DNA of 5,765 nt from Alphaproteobacteria bacterium UBA6149 (GCA_002423155.1 DIUV01000028.1:36621-42385); one strand, 5' to 3'. Counted from the first letter of the stretch, positions 1 to 5,505 are shown. Numbers and translations are program-made. Notes: generated by a model not told the origin, from the sequence alone.

Positions 1-117
1 ACATCATAAACTGGCAGTATTGTTGGTGTAAATATAACAGCAGCTTATTTTCCTTGGACAGTAGTGGCTCTTCGTGCTGCATGACAATGGAGAGCTTTAT
101 TTATTACAAAAGAGAAA
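1..117. other. Intergenic region downstream of glmU
   Basis: This stretch follows the glmU stop codon. I see no gene with family resemblance on either strand and no strong rho-independent terminator for glmU. A five-base stem, GCTCT at 67-71 with AGAGC at 91-95, is followed by a T-rich run on the plus strand. It would be at best a weak terminator for something entering from the left. The glmS gene that often accompanies glmU is not visible here. Confidence 0.5.
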
Positions 118-1428
118 TTAATTCCCAATCCGCCAACCTTCAATTTCTTTTTGTTCTGACCGAGTCAGCGCCAGACTGCCAGCTTCCACATCACGCGTAA
201 TCGTACTTCCGGCGCCCACTAATGCCCCTGCGCCAATATTAACAGGCGCTACTAATGCCGTGTTGGAGCCAATAAAGGCATTATCGCCAATTTCGGTATG
301 CGATTTTTTTACGCCGTCATAATTGCAAGTGATGGTTCCTGCTCCAATATTGGCGTGTTTTCCAATAGTTGCATCCCCCAAATAGCTTAAATGGCTAGCT
401 TTTGCGCCTTCTTTAAAGGTGGCGTTTTTCACCTCGACAAAATTACCAATACCAACATTTTCTTCCAACACCGTGCCCAAGCGTAAACGTGCAAACGGAC
501 CAACTACCGCATTTTTACCAATTTTTGCCCCTTCAATATGGCTAAAAGCGCGGATTTCTGCGCCTGCTTCTATTTCCACCCCCGTGCCGAAATATACATG
601 CGGTTGGATGATAACATCTGCGGCAATTTTAGTATCGGCTGAGAAATATACGCTTGCAGGGTCAAGTAGAGTAACACCTTGTTGCATAAAGTTTTTTCTG
701 TATTGGCGTTGCAAGCTAGCCTCGGCGATGCTGAGTTCTTCTCGTGAGTTTACGCCGGCTAATTCTTCTGCGCTTGCTTCTTGAAAGCTACAATTTAGTC
801 CTTGTTTATTAGCAATTTCCACCAAATCAGTCAGATAATATTCGCCGCTAGAATTTAATTTAACTTGTTCCAGCAAAGCAAAAATATTAGCCCGAACCGC
901 CATTACGCCCGAATTGCATAAATTAATATTACGAATTTCCAGGCTAGCGTTTTTATATTCCACAATTTCAATTAATTTTTCACCCTCGGTGATTAAACGA
1001 CCATATTCATTAGCTACATTGTTGCGCATACCCAATACGGCAACATCATTTTTTTCTAATTTTTGTAATAATAATTTAATGGTTGCGTTAGTAATTAGCG
1101 GAGTATCACCATATAAAACTAATATAGTTCCCGCATAATCTCCCAAAATATCTTTCGCTGCTTTAACCGCATCCGCCGTGCCTAATTGTTGTTTTTGAAT
1201 AACAATTTCTGCTTGTGGTGCATGATTTTTAGCACATTCTTGCACTTGTGGCATATCCGCGGCACTTACAATAATAATTTTTTCTGCTGACAAGCTCTGT
1301 ACACTCCGCAACACTAGGGATAACATAGGAAAACCAGCAATTTTATGTAAAACTTTCGGCAAGTCAGAACGCATACGCGTACCCTTACCAGCGGCTAAAA
1401 TAATTGCTGCAAATGGTTGAATGGTCAT
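118..1428 (-). CDS. glmU: Bifunctional GlmU: UDP-GlcNAc pyrophosphorylase / glucosamine-1-phosphate acetyltransferase
   Basis: This cytoplasmic enzyme acetylates glucosamine-1-phosphate with acetyl-CoA and then joins the product to UTP. The result is UDP-GlcNAc for peptidoglycan and lipid A. The 436 residues show the N-terminal uridyltransferase with LAAGKGTRM (11-19), SDLPKVL (21-27), QLGTADA (81-87), YGDTPL (106-111), EYGR (141-144) and GVNSRE (225-230). A left-handed beta-helix of hexapeptide repeats follows from about 255. In it are GPFARLR (310-316), NFVEVKNA (329-336), HLSYLGDA with the expected catalytic His346, and NIGAGTITCNYDG (360-372). The order and active-site residues match the family. 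At 436 residues it is about 20 shorter than the E. coli protein, mainly at the C-terminus. The start is set at MTIQPF, just before the nucleotide-binding loop. The open frame runs on to 1518, but those 30 residues have no family counterpart and would run past the rmuC start. No strong Shine-Dalgarno precedes the ATG. The gene diverges from rmuC. Confidence 0.96.
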   Translation of the reverse strand: MTIQPFAAIILAAGKGTRMRSDLPKVLHKIAGFPMLSLVLRSVQSLSAEKIIIVSAADMPQVQECAKNHAPQAEIVIQKQQLGTADAVKAAKDILGDYAGTILVLYGDTPLITNATIKLLLQKLEKNDVAVLGMRNNVANEYGRLITEGEKLIEIVEYKNASLEIRNINLCNSGVMAVRANIFALLEQVKLNSSGEYYLTDLVEIANKQGLNCSFQEASAEELAGVNSREELSIAEASLQRQYRKNFMQQGVTLLDPASVYFSADTKIAADVIIQPHVYFGTGVEIEAGAEIRAFSHIEGAKIGKNAVVGPFARLRLGTVLEENVGIGNFVEVKNATFKEGAKASHLSYLGDATIGKHANIGAGTITCNYDGVKKSHTEIGDNAFIGSNTALVAPVNIGAGALVGAGSTITRDVEAGSLALTRSEQKEIEGWRIGN

Positions 1429-1437
1429 AATCTTTCG

Positions 1438-1466
1438 TTGCTCTAAGTGATTTAGCTTTTTATACT
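1438..1466 (+). promoter_or_regulatory. Putative rmuC promoter
   Basis: TTGCTC (1438-1443) and TATACT (1461-1466) are separated by exactly 17 bp and resemble a sigma-70 promoter. Transcription would begin near 1473, about 27 nt before the rmuC ATG. The purine-rich AGAAAGAAG at 1486-1494 would serve as a weak ribosome binding site. The -10 shares bases 1461-1464 with the divergent glmU -10. Confidence 0.45.
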
Positions 1467-1486
1467 GTACAAAGACAATTTTGCAA
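1459..1486 (-). promoter_or_regulatory. Putative glmU promoter
   Basis: On the minus strand TTGCAA (1486-1481) and TATAAA (1464-1459) are separated by 16 bp, close to a sigma-70 consensus. Transcription would begin near 1452, about 24 nt before the glmU start. The -10 overlaps the -10 of the opposite rmuC promoter. The assignment is by eye from motif and spacing only. Confidence 0.45.
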
Positions 1487-1499
1487 GAAAGAAGCTTAA

Positions 1500-3005
1500 A
1501 TGAACTCAATGATGCCATATATTTTTATCGTGGGGATGATTATTTCCGCTGCAATCGCCTTTTTTGCCCTGCAAATCATCCGCCGTCTATATTTTAAGCT
1601 CAAGGAAAAAGAAGTAGCTCTGGCAGAAGCCGCAGGCGGAGCAGAGGGAATCAAGCGGCAATTAGAAGAACTAGAAGTGCTAAAAAAAGAATATAATCAA
1701 GCACTTGAAGTCAGTGTGCGTTCCGCTTCCGAAAAAGCCGAAACTGTCCGCCAGTTAGAACTAGTACTAGAAGAACGTAATGTAGCGCGTGAAGCCATGC
1801 GCGAAGCTGAAAAACGCGCTTACGAAGCTGAAAAACAAGCCGATTTAGTCCAACAAAAAATGGATGATATGTTGTTACGCATGCAAGATTGGGAAAAACA
1901 GCGCGAAGAATCCATCCAATCTGCTCGGGCGGCGATTTTTAAAGCTGGCAGTGAAATGTCCACTAAATTATTGGAAGATCATAAGCGCGAAGCGGAATCT
2001 GCCAAAAAACAACAAGAAGAAAAAATACAGACAACCACGGCTAAATTAATGGAACAATTTACCGAAGTTACCAAAGCAGTTCATTCACTAAAAGATATTT
2101 CCCATAACAATCGCACCCAGATGGATGTGGTTATGCGCACCCTAAGCAACCCCGGAGGAGCAGGGCGTATGGCAGAAATTGGGCTGGAAAACTCACTAAA
2201 AAACTTGGGGTTAGAAGTAGGAAGAGATTTTATTATGCAATATCACATTGCAGGAGAAACCTCTGGTCTGCGTCCCGATGCGGTAGTTTTCTTGCCGCAG
2301 GATATGGTGATGGTAATTGATAGCAAAGCCTCTAAATTCATACTTGAACTTGCCGAAAGCAGCGATGATATGGAAGCAGAAATTCTGAGTAAGTTGTCAA
2401 AATCCATGAATGAACATCTACGCGCCTTATCTGCAAAAGATTATCGCTCCGCTATTTTGCAATCTTTTAAAGAAGCAGGTAAGGGCGATAAAATTGGCTA
2501 TGTATTCAACGTAATGTATTTACCCAGCGAATCAGTAATCGAAAAAATCCGCCGGGCAGATGTGGAGTTTGATAGAAAAATTGAACGCGCAGGTATTATT
2601 CTCGCCGGACCTGCCAGCCTAACTGGATTATTCTCCCTCGCAAAAATGCAAATTGCCGCCGCAAAACAAGCTGATAATGAAAAACATATCACCGAAGTAG
2701 TTGCAGAATTGATGGAAAGCGTAGCCACTGCCTTTGCTTATGCGGATAAAATTGGTATGGGGTTGAAAACCACCACCGAACATTTTGAAAAATTCGCCCG
2801 TTCGGTTAATTCTCGCATGTTACCAAGAATGCAGAAACTATCTGCTCTGGGGGTAACTCCAGCACGTGGAAAAAACATACCCGTACCACTGGCAACTTAC
2901 GATATTCGCCGTATTGATGGAACTATCAATGTGGACATCAATAATGTTGAATTAGAAGAAGAGGGTGAGGCAGTTAAATTACGCCTTGCCGCAGGGGGTA
3001 GCTGA
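1500..3005 (+). CDS. rmuC: RmuC-family DNA recombination-limiting protein
   Basis: RmuC proteins limit recombination at inverted repeats and carry a PD-(D/E)XK nuclease-like domain; the biochemical activity is poorly defined. The 501 residues begin with one hydrophobic membrane anchor (about 6-28), followed by RR and a lysine-rich flank. A long Glu/Lys/Ala/Gln-rich coiled coil spans about 33-200. The conserved core occupies about 215-450. In it GRMAEIGLE (222-230) is followed by the nuclease-like pair RPDAVVFLP (258-266, Asp260) and VIDSKAS (272-278, Asp274 and Lys276). GYVFNVMYLP (333-342) and ILAGPASL (367-374) are also family-like. The acidic C-terminal tail is low in complexity. The length is normal for the family. 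I start at the first ATG, although ATGs at codons 4 and 5 are equally possible because the Shine-Dalgarno is weak. The gene stands alone, divergent from glmU and convergent with phoH. Confidence 0.93.
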   Translation: MNSMMPYIFIVGMIISAAIAFFALQIIRRLYFKLKEKEVALAEAAGGAEGIKRQLEELEVLKKEYNQALEVSVRSASEKAETVRQLELVLEERNVAREAMREAEKRAYEAEKQADLVQQKMDDMLLRMQDWEKQREESIQSARAAIFKAGSEMSTKLLEDHKREAESAKKQQEEKIQTTTAKLMEQFTEVTKAVHSLKDISHNNRTQMDVVMRTLSNPGGAGRMAEIGLENSLKNLGLEVGRDFIMQYHIAGETSGLRPDAVVFLPQDMVMVIDSKASKFILELAESSDDMEAEILSKLSKSMNEHLRALSAKDYRSAILQSFKEAGKGDKIGYVFNVMYLPSESVIEKIRRADVEFDRKIERAGIILAGPASLTGLFSLAKMQIAAAKQADNEKHITEVVAELMESVATAFAYADKIGMGLKTTTEHFEKFARSVNSRMLPRMQKLSALGVTPARGKNIPVPLATYDIRRIDGTINVDINNVELEEEGEAVKLRLAAGGS

Positions 3006-3016
3006 TATATTTAGCA

Positions 3017-3054
3017 CCACTCACTCCCCATCAACCCACTCACTCCCCATCAAC
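3017..3054. repeat. Perfect 19-bp tandem duplication at the phoH 3' end
   Basis: The unit CCACTCACTCCCCATCAAC occurs twice head to tail, at 3017-3035 and 3036-3054, without mismatch. The second unit contains the last codons and the TGA stop of phoH on the minus strand. The first lies just beyond it in the gap before the rmuC stop. Because the extra copy falls after the stop codon, the phoH protein is unchanged. It looks like a recent replication-slippage product. Confidence 0.9.
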
Positions 3055-4161
3055 ATTTTCTTCTTCCGCCTGATTTGGTCTATCTCCCAAATCCCAAGCA
3101 TCATAAGCTTTAACAATTTTTGCCGCTAATGGGTGGCGCACCACGTCACCATCGGAGAAGGTAACTGTAGTTATACCCTCAATATGTGCTACTTTGCGGA
3201 CGCAATCACGTAAGCCAGATTTTATATCTCGCGGTAAATCTGTTTGGGTTAAATCCCCCGTGATTACCATGTGCGAGTTTTCGCCCATTCTCGTAAGAAA
3301 CATTTTCATTTGTGTGGGGGTTGTATTTTGTGCCTCATCCAAAATAACAAAGGCATTAGACAAAGTACGTCCCCGCATGAAGGCGAGGGGGGCTACTTCT
3401 ATTTCGCCTGATTCACTCATTTTTTCCACGCGTTCTGCTGGCAGCATATCGAATAATGCATCATAAAGTGGGCGTAAATAGGGGTCAATCTTGTCTTTGA
3501 TTCCTCCGGGTAGGAAGCCCAAACGTTCGCCCGCTTCTACCGCTGGGCGCGATAAAACAATCCGCTCTACTTTTCGGCTAAGATACATATATACTGCCAT
3601 TGCCACGGCGATATAAGTCTTTCCCGTACCTGCTGGTCCTAGAGCAAAGACCATGTCGCTGTCAAACATCGCCCGCATATAATTTCCTTGCATGTGCGAA
3701 TAAGGGCGAATGGTTTTTTTCATAGTCTTAATCGCCACATCGCCACCCGTTTCGCGCTGGCGTTTCTTTTCTATACGGCGATTTTCAGATCCTTCTAAAT
3801 CCGCATCACTCACTGGTGGCGCCATACGAATGGCAGCATCCACATCGGAGGGCTCTAAATCTATTCCCTCATCAATGCGTCCGTATAAATCCATTAAAAT
3901 ATTTTCAGTTAAGACTACATCCCGACGATTACCCGAAACCGAAACCATATTGCCCAGTGCAACAATTTCCACCCCCAACATTTTTTCTAACTTACGCAGA
4001 TTTTCCTCATGATTGCCATAAAGCATGGTCAAATGAGCGTTTTTTTCAAAAAATAAATTGCTGGAATAGGTAAGATGCTTAACCCGATGCGGTTTCTCGC
4101 GTGAATTTTTATCTTGAGAATTTTTCTCAGTATGCGATTTGTGAGGAGCTTTTTTAGACAT
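3040..4161 (-). CDS. phoH: PhoH-like P-loop ATPase (PhoH/PhoL family)
   Basis: This is a cytoplasmic ATPase of the PhoH family, related to the N-terminal part of superfamily 1 helicases. Members are linked to RNA metabolism and, in some species, phosphate starvation; the exact role is unsettled. The 373 residues start with a basic, hydrophilic tail (1-30) and a small KH-like N-terminal region (about 31-105, with GNHEENLRKLE and VSVSGNRR). A linker follows, then the ATPase core. The core shows IRPYSHMQGNYMRAM (151-165), Walker A GPAGTGKT (175-182), SRPAVEAGERLGFLPG (204-219), Walker B FVILDEAQN (271-279), sensor-like ITGDLTQ (300-306) and VVRHPLAAKIVKAY (340-353). I choose this ATG because AAGGAG (4173-4168) sits six bases upstream and the family sequence begins soon after. 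The frame extends to 4251, but that part is not family-like. The usual partner ybeY is not downstream: the gene converges with rmuC instead. Confidence 0.94.
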   Translation of the reverse strand: MSKKAPHKSHTEKNSQDKNSREKPHRVKHLTYSSNLFFEKNAHLTMLYGNHEENLRKLEKMLGVEIVALGNMVSVSGNRRDVVLTENILMDLYGRIDEGIDLEPSDVDAAIRMAPPVSDADLEGSENRRIEKKRQRETGGDVAIKTMKKTIRPYSHMQGNYMRAMFDSDMVFALGPAGTGKTYIAVAMAVYMYLSRKVERIVLSRPAVEAGERLGFLPGGIKDKIDPYLRPLYDALFDMLPAERVEKMSESGEIEVAPLAFMRGRTLSNAFVILDEAQNTTPTQMKMFLTRMGENSHMVITGDLTQTDLPRDIKSGLRDCVRKVAHIEGITTVTFSDGDVVRHPLAAKIVKAYDAWDLGDRPNQAEEENVDGE

Positions 4162-4167
4162 GCACTT

Positions 4168-4173
4168 CTCCTT
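4168..4173 (-). promoter_or_regulatory. Strong Shine-Dalgarno of phoH
   Basis: On the minus strand AAGGAG lies six bases before the ATG at 4161. It decides the start in favour of MSKKAP over the upstream in-frame ATG at 4251, which lacks such a site. Confidence 0.85.
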
Positions 4174-4195
4174 ATAAAGGGGGTTTCCTGATGCT

Positions 4196-4223
4196 AGCAT
4201 ATTGAACCATGGCAAGCAAACAA
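4196..4223 (-). promoter_or_regulatory. Possible phoH promoter
   Basis: TTGTTT (4223-4218) and TATGCT (4201-4196) on the minus strand are 16 bp apart, giving a start near 4189 and a leader of about 28 nt. The match is moderate. The -35 lies in the loop between the arms of the dyad at 4205-4239, so a protein bound there could affect initiation. Confidence 0.3.
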
Positions 4224-4239
4224 GAAATTGCCCATGGTT
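4205..4239. repeat. Inverted repeat upstream of phoH
   Basis: AACCATGGCAA (4205-4215) and TTGCCCATGGTT (4228-4239) form an 11-bp stem with one bulged base around a 12-nt loop. No T-run follows on either strand, so it is not an obvious terminator. It surrounds the proposed phoH -35 box and could be an operator or a remnant of a mobile end. A separate perfect 10-bp palindrome, ATGCTAGCAT, lies at 4191-4200. Confidence 0.6.
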
Positions 4240-4284
4240 TAGGTACACCATCTAGGCGGTGATTTTTGCTTCAAACAAACATTA

Positions 4285-4311
4285 GGGCATCTCTAATAAC
4301 CCATTATGGCG
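4285..4311 (+). repeat. Left terminal inverted repeat of the MITE-like element
   Basis: These 27 bases match the reverse complement of 4401-4427 at 26 positions. The only difference is A versus C in the ATTATGG/ATTCTGG part. The flanking target-duplication copy is ATTA at 4281-4284. Confidence 0.85.
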
Positions 4312-4400
4312 AGCAAAATGCTTAGGCATGGAGTGGCGCAAACGCAGCGTATACTTCACCGTTAAGTATTGCTCGTAAGCTCCATCGCAGATAAGTTTGC

Positions 4401-4427
4401 CGCCAGAATGGGTTATTAGAGATGCCC
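4401..4427 (-). repeat. Right terminal inverted repeat of the MITE-like element
   Basis: This is the partner of the left repeat. It is followed directly by the second ATTA at 4428-4431, just beyond the 3' end of the membrane protein gene. Confidence 0.85.
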
Positions 4428-4442
4428 ATTAAAAGAGGCAAA

Positions 4443-5093
4443 TCAACGAGTATGTTCTAATAATTTTAGATTAGACCGCTCAGAGTTTATTTTATCGGTA
4501 AAAAAATTACCTTTATGTGGCTGTGTTTGTTGTTGTTGTGCTATTTTAGCAGCTATTTTAGCATTACGTTCGCTTTCTTTTTGAGCAATTATTTGCAAAT
4601 CATCCGCATATTGGCGTGAATCATCGGCAATTTGGGCGGATTTTCCCATGGCGAAACCGCCGGTTAATAAAGCTACCCCTTTTAACAGCCACATTGCTTC
4701 CCCACCAGATGCGAGCAAGGCCAAGGTTCCCGCACCCCCCATAACGATGCCGCCAAATTTGGTTAAAAAGCTAGTAAACTCGCTCGGTTGTTTATCTGGA
4801 TCTGCGTAGGGAGATGGAGGCATTTGGGGGGATTTTCCCGTTTTTTCAGCTAAATCCAGGGCTTCATGCACTTCATTATTATATTCTCGAGCGGTTTCTG
4901 CGGCACTGGCGCAGCGCCAACCAGCCAGCGATATTCCGCCCGAAACAATGCCAGAACCAAGACTGCCCCAAAGAAAATCACCGCCAAATCCTGCCACAAT
5001 CAGAGCAGCCGAAGCCACCATGCTAAGCGCACTTGCCGCACGTAAAAGGATGGTAGTTGCATGACTAATGCTCTCTGGGCGATGATAACTCAT
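4443..5093 (-). CDS. Unrecognised membrane protein with two duplicated transmembrane hairpins
   Basis: I do not recognise this 216-residue protein. It has four hydrophobic glycine-rich segments at about 17-36, 40-58, 113-130 and 133-149. They form two hairpins, each followed by a charged, probably helical stretch (63-86 and 152-186). The halves look like an ancient duplication. Both show GG-(D/E)-x-x-W and a second GG exactly 15 residues after the first (37/52 and 130/145), then an R-x-Y motif (69-71 and 160-162). A proline-rich linker, about 87-105, joins them. The C-terminal tail is Gln-rich with QQQQ (186-189). There is no cleavable signal peptide or catalytic motif. Dense GxxxG-like patterns suggest helix packing or oligomerisation in a membrane. 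The ATG has no Shine-Dalgarno, but a 7-codon frame overlaps it and the upstream region is highly structured. Hydrophobic and coiled-coil content support a real gene; the function is unknown. Confidence 0.82.
   Translation of the reverse strand: MSYHRPESISHATTILLRAASALSMVASAALIVAGFGGDFLWGSLGSGIVSGGISLAGWRCASAAETAREYNNEVHEALDLAEKTGKSPQMPPSPYADPDKQPSEFTSFLTKFGGIVMGGAGTLALLASGGEAMWLLKGVALLTGGFAMGKSAQIADDSRQYADDLQIIAQKESERNAKIAAKIAQQQQTQPHKGNFFTDKINSERSNLKLLEHTR
4540..4563. repeat. In-frame 12-bp tandem duplication
   Basis: GCTATTTTAGCA occurs twice back to back at 4540-4551 and 4552-4563. On the minus strand it encodes AKIA-AKIA (residues 178-185) of the membrane protein. Four CAA codons (4538-4527) follow directly. 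The repeats suggest slippage-driven extension of the tail. Confidence 0.85.
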
Positions 5094-5113
5094 GTTTTAT
5101 AGTGTTTCAACAT
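5090..5113 (-). CDS. Possible leader peptide upstream of the membrane protein gene
   Basis: A 7-codon frame, MLKHYKT, starts at 5113. Its TGA overlaps the ATG of the membrane protein gene as ATGA, the classic arrangement for translational coupling. AAAGG lies eight bases before its ATG (about 5125-5121), whereas the main gene has no ribosome site of its own. Codons 2 to 6 form one arm of the 13-bp inverted repeat, so translating it would open that hairpin. No homology can be judged at this length. The case rests on the overlap, the ribosome site and the structure. Confidence 0.4.
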   Translation of the reverse strand: MLKHYKT

Positions 5114-5146
5114 TGCAATGACCTTTAAATATTTTGAAACACTATA
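5098..5146. repeat. Perfect 13-bp inverted repeat with inner palindrome
   Basis: TATAGTGTTTCAA (5098-5110) and TTGAAACACTATA (5134-5146) are exact reverse complements around a 23-nt spacer. The spacer itself contains the perfect palindrome CATTGCAATG (5111-5120). The arms end four bases before the membrane protein ATG. It may be an RNA hairpin in that gene's leader or an operator for a dimeric repressor. Confidence 0.85.
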
Positions 5147-5189
5147 GGTTTGTGACTGCAAACCCGCCGCTCGTGCGGCGTTTCAAAAT
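5131..5189. other. Alternative-pairing structured leader: stem enclosing two adjoining hairpins
   Basis: ATTTTGAAAC (5131-5140) is an exact reverse complement of GTTTCAAAAT (5180-5189). Between them two hairpins adjoin without a gap: GGTTTG/CAAACC (5147-5152 with 5159-5164, loop of six) and CGCCGC/GCGGCG (5165-5170 with 5175-5180, loop TCGT). Bases 5134-5140 are also needed for the 13-bp repeat at 5098-5146, so the two folds exclude each other. The GC hairpin has only TTT after it on the plus strand, so it is a poor terminator in either direction. Read as minus-strand RNA, the set lies in the leader of the membrane protein gene. Confidence 0.6.
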
Positions 5190-5224
5190 CTAAAAATTAT
5201 TAGTTAGCGGTTATTTTCTCATTC

Positions 5225-5254
5225 TATATAATAGAGATGACATTTTAATGACAA
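5225..5254 (-). promoter_or_regulatory. Possible promoter of the membrane protein gene
   Basis: TTGTCA (5254-5249) and TATATA (5230-5225) on the minus strand are 18 bp apart. Initiation near 5217 would give a leader of about 125 nt that contains all of the inverted repeats at 5098-5189. TATAAT also appears on the plus strand at 5227-5232 with only a poor -35, so the direction is uncertain. Confidence 0.3.
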
Positions 5255-5326
5255 TTTCCCCCTGTTGCGTAATTGCCTGTATTGATAGTTTTTAGAATAT
5301 TTTTTTGCTTTTTTGCTTTTATTGGA

Positions 5327-5357
5327 TTGACAGGATATTCCAGAAGTAATCTATATA
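5327..5357 (+). promoter_or_regulatory. Probable promoter of the ribonucleotide reductase gene
   Basis: TTGACA (5327-5332) is a perfect -35 box. The -10 may be TCTATA (5350-5355, 17-bp spacer) or TATATA (5352-5357, 19-bp spacer). Either choice lies inside the first NrdR-like box, the usual geometry for repression by NrdR. The leader to the ATG at 5719 would be about 350 nt. Confidence 0.55.
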
Positions 5358-5363
5358 TAGCTA
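5348..5363. promoter_or_regulatory. NrdR box 1 (putative)
   Basis: The core CTATATATAG (5351-5360) matches all ten central positions of the NrdR consensus acaCwAtATaTwGtgt; the outer bases match poorly. It overlaps the -10 of the TTGACA promoter. NrdR is the ATP/dATP-sensing repressor of ribonucleotide reductase genes. Confidence 0.5.
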
Positions 5364-5379
5364 TCAGGCGCAATAATCA

Positions 5380-5395
5380 AAACAACATCTGGTGT
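5380..5395. promoter_or_regulatory. NrdR box 2 (putative)
   Basis: AAACAACATCTGGTGT matches the NrdR consensus at about 12 of 16 positions, including the outer TGT. It starts exactly 32 bp after box 1, the three-helical-turn spacing usual for paired NrdR boxes. Alone it would be weak; the spacing is what supports it. Confidence 0.45.
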
Positions 5396-5505
5396 ATTGT
5401 TTTTGTTGTGCAGGCATAAAAAATTGGGACGGTCAACTAAAAATAAGCAAAAATAATACTGTATATTGTAGGAATATTGTAATAAAATGGCACAAATTGT
5501 TTTTT

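Larger units (their letters stand above)
4285..4427. mobile_element. MITE-like palindromic element, 143 bp
   Basis: The ends are inverted repeats of 27 bp with one mismatch, 4285-4311 and 4401-4427, beginning GGGCATCTCTAATAACCCAT. The element is flanked by the same four bases, ATTA, at 4281-4284 and 4428-4431, consistent with a target-site duplication. The complementarity continues imperfectly inward to ATGGAG (4328-4333) and CTCCAT (4380-4385). A further inner pair is AGCGTATACTT (4346-4356) with AAGTATTGCT (4364-4373), so the whole element can fold into one long hairpin. It has no reading frame for a transposase. The features fit a non-autonomous miniature element moved by a transposase elsewhere in the genome. 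A 4-bp duplication is compatible with the IS5 family, but that assignment is inference. It lies 15 bp after the stop of the membrane protein gene and about 120 bp before phoH. Confidence 0.82.

Noticed and set aside
2..82. Open minus-strand frame MQHEEPLLSKENKLLLYLHQ... running off the left edge
   Set aside because: It has only 27 codons, no ribosome site before its ATG and no recognisable motif. It could be the start of a gene outside the window but cannot be supported from here.
419..784. 121-codon open frame on the plus strand
   Set aside because: It is antisense to glmU, with serine- and proline-rich composition typical of a shadow frame and no family resemblance. The plus-strand frames inside phoH (3194-3466, 3710-4012, 3816-4073) and the membrane protein gene (4814-5026) are rejected for the same reason.
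1429..1518. N-terminal extension of glmU by 30 residues
   Set aside because: The extra residues have no counterpart in the family, cover the promoter region and would run past the rmuC start. The family N-terminus fits the ATG at 1428.
4162..4251. N-terminal extension of phoH by 30 residues
   Set aside because: The internal ATG at 4161 has a strong AAGGAG six bases upstream. The extension overlaps the dyad and the promoter candidate.
4285..4427. Palindromic element as an ordinary intrinsic terminator
   Set aside because: The repeats are far longer than terminator stems, no T-run follows directly, and direct ATTA flanks fit a transposition event better. A secondary effect on transcription remains possible.
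5165..5183. GC-rich hairpin followed by TTT as a rho-independent terminator
   Set aside because: The T-run is only three bases on the plus strand and absent on the minus strand. No gene ends nearby, since both neighbours start on opposite sides of it.
5459..5468. Additional NrdR-like core CTGTATATTG
   Set aside because: It matches nine of ten core positions, but its distance of 108 bp from box 1 does not fit the paired arrangement, and such AT-rich matches are expected by chance here.
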